Assembly: GCF_907165205.1 (NCBI RefSeq)
Contig: NC_058195.1
Coordinates: 17,918,001 to 17,982,000, forward strand
Length of the DNA stretch: 64,000 nt
Direction: 5' to 3'
Source: Coccinella septempunctata
Taxonomy: Eukaryota; Arthropoda; Insecta; Coleoptera; Coccinellidae
In this document: piece after piece, positions 56,951 to 64,000 of the stretch
How positions within the stretch are numbered: the stretch's first letter is position 1
Layout of the letters: each line of letters starts with the position of its first letter
Translations under genes and position numbers: made by a program
Notes under the pieces: generated by a model
The model's input: only the letters and a program-made list of their open reading frames with translations
Told to the model about the DNA's origin: nothing
Databases searched by the model: none

Positions 56951-59900
56951 ATGTCAAATCCTAGATACTCCCCAAGACCTCAGAAGCTATTCCTCCAGCC
57001 CGGTGTTCTTGAAGATGAAGAAGATGGGTTAAGTGTAAGAAGCTTTGCAGTAGGAAATTTGCTCAGTCCTCACCCTTACATAGAAATAACACCAACTGCT
57101 GCCCACAATTTATCTAGAATTTCCACACAGACGTCCCTCACCCATATAGCCATCAATAGATTGGATAGTGCGAGGCAGGAAAGGTAATTTTTCAACCAAT
57201 ATCCTCTACATAAACAAATAAACAAACACGTACTCCCACAAATTTAAAAGTAGTCAGCATTTTTTATAAATTTCCCTATCAAGCAATTACAAACATCTTA
57301 CCTAAATAAATGGAGGATCAGTTCATAATTCTCTCAAAGTATTACCTCAAAATTGAAGTCTAGAAATGAATGGAAACCTTTTTTCTCGTGAGATACATAT
57401 CGAAGGCAAAATTAAGGAATTTTTTTTTCGAAGAGTGTAGATTTTATTTTGCTCTATATTTGGGTTATTTTTTCGTGAAATAAACAGTTTTATCGATACT
57501 GAATAAAACGTTTTTATACGAAAAATATCTCCTTGAGAAAATGGGAAATTACTGTATTGATGAATGGAACTAACTATTCTAACATTTTTTCAGAGTAATA
57601 TGTCCGTTTTTATTATAAACAGTGAAGTAAGTGAGAATATAAAACAACACTCTATTGGGAAATTATTTTTTTTGCGACCAGATAATCTGTCCCAGTTGTA
57701 TTCGGAAATTTGTTGAAGTTTGTAACTTTTTTTTCGTTCAGAATGTGCATTTTTTCTATTGTAAGCTGCTTCAGGTGAGTCCTTCGAGTTCCAAATTAGT
57801 GTAATGGGCGAAGAATGAAACAATTAGTTCATTTCACTCTAGATATAGAGAGTCCTTAAGTATATAAAGAAGCTGTCAGTATTTGGTGCAGGTAAAACGT
57901 TTTCAGGAATGGACCATTTGAAGTTCTGTCCGATCCACAAAAAATTTCTAAATAACTTCACAGGATGAGTCTGTGACACGTGCAAATAACGTGCGTTCAA
58001 AAAAATTCGTCTTCAAGTAGGCTATGGAATTTTGAACGTCGATATTTCGTGTCTAAACGTAATTCTTAGCTTTTGCTATACTATTTTCTAGGTGAACTGT
58101 CACTTAGAAGTTAGTATTTTGCATTGTTGGTGAAATAAAATTATCAGAGGAAATTATAAAGATGGTTTTTACGGATGTGTAAAAAGCATTTATTATTGAA
58201 TCCGACTTCAAAATTGGGAAATATACTTTAATGTTCCGGAGACATTCCCAGTGTATATCCCAATGTTGCTGAAAGAATCAATCTTTCGAAAGTACTGTTT
58301 TGCGATGCATTGAACAGGTATGTTCAACCTAAAAAAAGTAGTGGTCGACCAAAGAAGCAAACCTCAGAGTATATATTCTTTTGATACAGAGCATTACAAT
58401 CTTTAACAACAAACAATAATTATAGCATGTGTATGAGATCCAGTTTTAGCAGAGGCTATCGTAAACGGGGTACCATACAAATTGGTGTATGATACAAGAG
58501 CTTAGGGAAAAACCTCAGTAAAAAAACCCTTTCTCCCCGTGAGTTATTCTGCAATAATGAAAATATGATGACAGAAGACACAAGCTTTACGAACCTCTCT
58601 TCGGGTTTTATCTCAAGTGGCATATTTTATGCCACACGATTTTGAATGAAACATATCAGTTTGTTTTCATAAAGATTAACCAGTAAAAAAACCCTTTCTC
58701 CCCGTGAGTTATCCACCAATAATAAAAATATGATGACAAGCTCTACGAACCTCTCTTCGGGTTTTATCTCAAGTGGCATATTTTATGCCACACGATCCTG
58801 AATGAAAAATATCGGTTTGTTTTCATAAAGATTAACCACTAAAAAAACCCTTTCTCCCCGTGAGTTATCCAGCAATAATAAAAATATGATGACAGAAGAC
58901 ACAAGCTCTACGAACCTCTCTTCGGGTTTTATCTCAAGTGGCATATTTTATGCCACATGATTTCGAATGAAACATATCAGTTTGTTTTCATGAAGATTAA
59001 CCAGTAAAAAAACCCTTTCTCCCCGTGAGTTATCCAGCAATAATAAAAATATGATGACAGAAGACACAAGCTCTACGAACCTCTCTTTGGGTTTTATCTC
59101 AAGTGGCATATTTTATGCCACACGATTTTGAATCAAACAAATCAGTTTGTTTTCATAAAGATTAACCACTAAAAAAACCCTTTCTCCCCGTGAGTTATCC
59201 AGCAATAATAAAAATATGATGAGAAGAAAACACAAGCTCTACGAACCTCTCTTCGGGTTTTATCTCAAGTGGCATATTTTATGCCACACGATTTTGAATG
59301 AAACATATCAGTTTGTTTTCATAAAGATTAACCAGTAAAAAAACCCTTCCTCCCCGTGAGTTATCCAGCAATAATAAAAATATGATGACAGAAGACACAA
59401 GCTCTACGAACCTCTCTTCGGGTTTTATCTCAAGTGGCATATTTTATGCCACACGATTATGAATGAAAAATATCAGTTTGTTTTCATAAAGATTAACCAG
59501 TAAAAAAACCCTTTCTCCCCATGAGTTATCCAGCAATAATAAAAATATGATGACAGAAGACACAAGCTCTACGAACCTCTCTTCGGGTTTTATCTCAAGT
59601 GGCATATTTTATGCCACACGATTCTGAATGAAAAATATCAGTTTGTTTTCATAAAGATTAACCAGTAAAAAGACCCTTTCTTCCCGTGAGTTATCCAGCA
59701 ATAATAAAAATATGATGACAGAAGACACAAGCTCTACGAACCTCTCTTCGGGTTTTATCTCAAGTGGCATATTTTATGCCACACGATTCTGAATGAAACA
59801 TATGAGTTTGTTTTCATGAAGATTAACCAGTAAAAAAACCCTTTCTCCCCGTGAGTTATCCAGCAATAATAAAAATATGATGACAGAAGACACAAGCTCT

Positions 59901-62900
59901 ACGAACCTCTGTTCGGGTTTTATCTCAAGTGGCATATTTTATGCCACACGATTTTGAATGAAACAAATCAGTTTGTTTTCATAAAGATTAACCAGTAAAA
60001 AACCCTTTCTCCCCGTGAATTATCCAGCAATAATAAAAATATGATGACAGAAGACAGAAGCTCTACGAACCTCTCTTCGGGTTTTATCTCAAGTGGCATA
60101 TTTTATGCCACACGATTCTGAATGAAACATATCAGTTTGTTTTCATAAAGATTAACCTGTTATCAGAAAATTGAAAATATTGATTACCTGTCCTTGTAGC
60201 ATCTAAAAAAAATTGTAGTTCAGTATGCAGTCAATGGCATAATGTGGGACCTTTTTTCTTTTATGGAACTAACAGTAGATCGTTAATAATGAGAAAGCAA
60301 CTTGCCATTTTAATACCTAAATTGAATTTTGATAAATTGCCCAATATTTATTTTCATGTAAAATTCAGTTCTTTAGTTTAGTTATGGATTTTCAGTAACG
60401 ACCAAATTAGTTCAATATTATAGAAAATTTAAACATATTGAGATTCTTACTGTGCTTCATTCATATTACTGAAATAGGTACTTAGAACCTTTTTACAAAA
60501 AAAACCATAATACCACGATCTGTTCAAGATGCATGTCTCTTACGTATGAAAATAGTGGACATCGGATAAAATTTTTACCAAGAATTTTTTTAACTGCCTC
60601 AAATTGTTTGGATTCTTGTGATCTGACGCAATGGAAGAAATGTTTTTCGCACTTTGGGCGAAATTAACTTTTCCTCAAAAGTGCCTTTCCACTTTCCATA
60701 CAAAATTACGATATATAGGTCAATGTCATCATTGTTTACATTTTGGGAAGATGAAGCAATTCAAGAAAAGACCTATGTTCAGACACCGAATATCAGCGTT
60801 TAAAATTCCATAGCCTACTTGACGACGAAAATTCTTTTGAACGCACGATATTTTAACAGAAGATTCTTGAGGATTAAAGAAACACTACTTCTCTATACTA
60901 TTTTTTCCGATGCGGCCCTGATAAAAAGATATAGCCATTTTAATTTTTCATAATGAGGTGTGCCACGCCTGGAAAAACAAAATTACCTTCAGAATAAATA
61001 TAACACTATACACATCTGTGGATCTTTTAAGCAGAGTGTTATTCAGCCAAAGTACACAAGTTTAAAAATTTCACAGATACTTATAATATTGATTTCTGAA
61101 CATCAAGAGTTGGGTTCTTTGAATTTTTGATACGTACATTTATGGTACGTAATGGTCATAATGAAAAAACTGGAAGAAGTGTGGGTGATACCTTGTGTTC
61201 GGAAAAGACTCATCAAATAAATGGAGAAACTATATTCCGAAATTCATTTCATTCGATAAAATCGTTTGTGAGATAGAACTAGAAATAACATTTTTTATGG
61301 TTTTTCAATATCCTGTATCTCTTAAATCGAGCGGATTCGGAAAAAAAAATGGTAAAAGAAAAAAGTGTGACCTCAAGAATCTACTGTTAAAATGTATGTA
61401 AGAGTCAAAGACTCATCCTGTATATCAACTATATCTCGTGAAGTATTTTACGACCAAACGAAAAAGTTTTCACCATTTTTTTGAGGCACATTTCACAACG
61501 TAGGTTACCATTTCGTAACTGACGAAACATCTGAGATAACGATCTCGTAGATCCGTCAGGTGTGAATAAGTATATCAAATTGATAAAAGGTGTTAAAAAG
61601 AACACTACGCCGATGTTGCAAATCTCAATTTACACTCGAAAGTAAATTTGTTCTGTTTTGAACGTCACATGATGGTTAAATTCAATCAGCGACATTCTGA
61701 GACGGTCCTAGAGTGACGTGAGCCATGAATTTCGATTTGAAAAAGGATGAAAATCAGTTTTTGTTCGAGAGCGGCGGTCTTACGCCCATCTTGACGAGCA
61801 AGAATTTGACGCCCACCCTGTTTTATGCGCCCAGCACGCCGACATCGCTATCATCTGGAAGGTAAAGCATATCATCTCTTATTATGCGCAATTGTTTAAT
61901 GCGATAACTAGGGTTTTCTCTTTCACAACGATAATAATAATAATTCCGAATTGACAGTGTAAATGAGATCAAAAAACACCTCTGTATGATCAGTTCAGTG
62001 TGAATCTTTTACAGTTTGTTTTCATTTCATTTTTGAGTCGATATTTTTTGAGTCGATATTTTTTGAAGGCATAGTTCTGAAGATTACGTGGTACATACTC
62101 CAAAAACTTTTGAAAAAAATATGTGAGAGTCACGAACCAACTTATCCGGAAAATCTAATTAAGAACCTAATGCAGCCTTATCATTAGTGGCTTTTTCTAC
62201 CCCTTGGAGTTATATGGTAACACCACCTAATATTACCTTCCCGCTCTCATAGAATGTCTGCTCGATTTTTTTTTGTCAGTTTTCTTTTTTTTAAGAAAAA
62301 ATTGCTTTCCAGGTGCCTTCTTAGGCACCTATCTCAATCAGGGAATACCCAAAAAAATGTATATAAAGGATCCACACTATTTTTTTTACAAGGAATCACC
62401 CCTTAAATTTGTTAGCAACTGTGTTCCATTGTCGAGAAATTATTATGAAATTATTATTAATTTTTTTAAATTTACGCAACTTGGAACTCATTGGGGAAAC
62501 TTTTTTCTGAATGTATTTTCAGGAGAACATTCCGAAACAACACCAGCAGAAAGCTGAGAAAACGTGCAATCTTCAAAAATGGCGATTGCAACATCATCCA
62601 GTCCAGAATTGAGAGTAAGAAGAGGCTAAGGTTCCTCCAGGATCTCTTCACGACCTTAGTGGACGCTCAGTGGAGATGGACCCTCATCGTTTTCTCCATA
62701 GCCTTCCTAGGATCCTGGCTTGGTTTTGGATTGATCTGGTGGCTCATCTCCTTCACTCATGGCGATTTGGAAGATGAACACTTACCAGACAGACAGGAGG
62801 ACTCGAATTGGACACCTTGCGTTACACAAATCTACGATTACACCTCGTGTTTTTTGTTCAGTATTGAAACGCAGCACACAATAGGTTATGGAGGAAGATC

Positions 62901-63778
62901 GACTACTGAAGAATGCCCTGAAGCCATTTTCATCATGTGCCTTCAAAGTATAGTAGGTGAGGCCACATATCTATTGTTATTCCACAAAGTCACATCCACA
63001 TTGGAATAACCAAGTTCATCAATACCAAATTATTCTATTTTATTATCCAGGTATGATGATCCAAGCCTTCATGACAGGTATAGTTTTCGCTAAAATGACT
63101 AGGCCGAAGCACAGAACTCAGACTCTTCTCTTCTCGAAGAACGCTGTGGTTTGCCAGAGAGATGGCGCCTTATGCCTGATGTTCAGGGTTGGCGACATGA
63201 GGAAAAGTCATATCATTGGAGCCAACGTGAGGGCCCAATTGATCAGGCCGAGGAAAACGAAAGAGGGGGAGATTCTGAACCAATTCCAGACTGAGCTATC
63301 TATCACCGCTGACGGGTGTGATGGCAACATCTTCTTCATATGGCCCATGACCATCGTACATACCATAGATAGTTCTTCTCCCTTCTATCATTTGTCAGCT
63401 AGCGATTTGTTGCAGGAGAAGTTCGAAGTTGTGGTAATGTTAGAGGGTGAGTTTGAAGCAATGAAAAGCGTTGTCAAAATTAAATCTTTGTCATCCCTAG
63501 GAACCATAGAGAGTACTGGGCAGTCCACTCAAGCAAGGTCTAGCTATTTGGCTAGCGAGATATTGTGGGGCCACAAATTCGAACCTATTGTTAACTACAA
63601 CAAAGATAGGCAAGGCTACGAGGTGAACTATTCGATGTTTGACAACACCCAGCCTGTAGACACGCCACTGTGTTCAGGAGCAGAATTGTCCGAGTTTTAC
63701 AAGTTGAAGGATATCGATATAAGTGAGTTACTTATACAAGGATTGGGGAATAAATATATGGGACCAAGGAAAAATTAG
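56951..63778 (+). CDS. Irk: Inward-rectifier potassium channel (Irk/Kir family)
   Basis: Potassium channel of the plasma membrane, tetrameric, gated by PIP2. Exons 56951-57183, 62523-62956, 63051-63446 and 63501-63778 give 446 residues. Kir order is complete: RAIFKNGDCNI and RFLQDLFTTLVDAQWRWTL before TM1 (about 131-155), the pore with THTIGYG-type filter (TIGYG at 197-201), extracellular Cys 177 and 209, TM2, then FAKMTRPKHRTQTLLFSKNA and the cytoplasmic domain with GTIESTGQSTQARSSYL and EILWGHKFEP. At the TM2 rectification position (Asp in strong rectifiers such as Kir2.1) there is Gln 227. A 54-nt intron (63447-63500) has no in-frame stop. A second first exon exists at 61725. Which Irk paralogue it is cannot be fixed from the sequence alone. 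Confidence 0.94.
57990..60847. mobile_element. 2.9 kb TIR element in Irk intron 1, carrying a satellite array
   Basis: CGTGCGTTCAAAAAAATTCG and TCAAGTAGGCTATGGAATTT at the left are mirrored at 60775-60847, giving inverted ends of about 70 bp. Near the left end (58170-58350) a broken frame reads AFIIESDFK...KKSSGRPKKQT, resembling the N-terminal part of an IS630/mariner-type transposase. The centre is occupied by the tandem array. No intact transposase. Confidence 0.7.
58517..60157. repeat. Satellite-like array, about ten units of about 165 bp
   Basis: Units start near 58517, 58679, 58836, 59001, 59166, 59331, 59496, 59661, 59826 and 59991 with CAGTAAAAAAACCCTTTCTC. Each contains CCCCGTGAGTTAT, GACAGAAGACACAAGCTCTA (shortened in the second unit) and the hairpin GTGGCATA-TTT-TATGCCAC. 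Units differ by a few substitutions and one or two small deletions. Confidence 0.95.
61725..61861 (+). CDS. Irk: Alternative first coding exon of the Irk channel
   Basis: ATG at 61725 opens 45 codons plus 2 nt (MNFDLKKDENQFLFESGGLT...) to a donor AG|GTAAAG. It ends in the same phase as exon 56951-57183 and would join the acceptor at 62523 to give RRTFRNN, a 414-residue channel. Both first exons supply different N-termini. Inferred from phase and splice signals. Confidence 0.6.
63447..63500 (+). other. 54-nt in-frame intron of Irk
   Basis: GTGAGT...CCCTAG between codons for MLEG and GTIESTGQ. Removing it restores the family sequence LEGTIESTGQ. Leaving it in adds 18 residues without a stop. 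See findings. Confidence 0.8.
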
Positions 63779-63832
63779 AAAAAACTGTGAACAATAATCT
63801 TCAATATCCCCATGGTCTCAAACATTTTCCGT

Positions 63833-64000
63833 ATATACAGGGAGATTCATTTAGGTGGGAGACCAAAATTGATAAAATACCAATATCTTCGTGAAAAATT
63901 AATTTGCAATGTGTTATTATCACAGGCACTTATGTTTTTATTAAATCGTGGATTCACGAAATTGAGTCAATCGCTGGTCTCGTACCGTACGAAAAGAGTT
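63833..64000. mobile_element. Start of a repeat cut by the window edge
   Basis: TATACAGGGAGATTCATTTA resembles TATACAGGGAGATTTACGAT at 17686, an end motif of fold-back-type elements here. Only the beginning is visible. Confidence 0.35.

Noticed and set aside
62273..62557. 94-codon frame just upstream of Irk exon 2
   Set aside because: It runs through the intron and the acceptor at 62522 in the wrong frame for the channel.
1..64000. tRNA genes, rRNA genes or CRISPR arrays
   Set aside because: None could be recognised; the only regular tandem arrays are the minisatellite and the 165-bp satellite, which lack repeat-spacer structure.

Overview
The window is nuclear DNA of an insect. It is AT-rich, its genes are split by short introns of about 50-60 nt with GT..AG ends, and about half the length is repeats, many of them fold-back elements. 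The gene set (Dorsal-type Rel factor, insect-type Irk channel, divergent SLC6 carrier, mariner remnants) fits an insect, and a beetle is plausible. That last step is inference, since nothing in the sequence fixes the order. I rebuilt the gene models by hand by joining exons at GT/AG sites with matching phase; every multi-exon coding sequence sums to a multiple of three.

Layout. 1-5.6 kb: tail of a mariner transposase, then mostly featureless DNA with one coding-like exon. 5.7-8.2 kb (minus): MRE11 nuclease, 9 exons. 8.7-15.7 kb (minus): short, divergent Dorsal/Rel factor, 6 exons, whose first intron is packed with mobile elements and holds a hammerhead-ribozyme-like core. 15.7-18.9 kb: upstream DNA with more fold-back elements. 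19.0-22.1 kb (minus): divergent SLC6 transporter. 22.1-26.2 kb: palindromic arrays, MITEs, a THAP-like fragment and CTCF-like motifs. 26.2-31.3 kb (plus): RNA polymerase I second-largest subunit, 14 exons. 31.4-31.9 kb (minus): ZNHIT1. 32.4-33.5 kb (plus): UBIAD1/heix prenyltransferase. 35.1-43.7 kb (minus): E4 ubiquitin ligase Ube4B, 15 exons. 44-56.9 kb: gene-poor DNA with hairpins, hAT-like MITEs and a 4.8 kb composite transposon that carries a nested hAT element. 57-63.8 kb (plus): inward-rectifier K+ channel with two candidate first exons, a first intron carrying a TIR element with about ten 165-bp satellite units, and a 54-nt intron that stays open in frame.

The genes do not form a pathway. 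They are mostly unrelated housekeeping loci (DNA repair, rRNA transcription, H2A.Z exchange, prenylation, ubiquitin chain extension) next to an immunity/patterning factor and two membrane transport proteins. ZNHIT1 and UBIAD1 are divergent over 493 bp; RpI135 and ZNHIT1 converge with 155 bp between stop codons. The most unusual material is in the repeats: fold-back-ended elements, a ribozyme-like core and a satellite inside a transposon.
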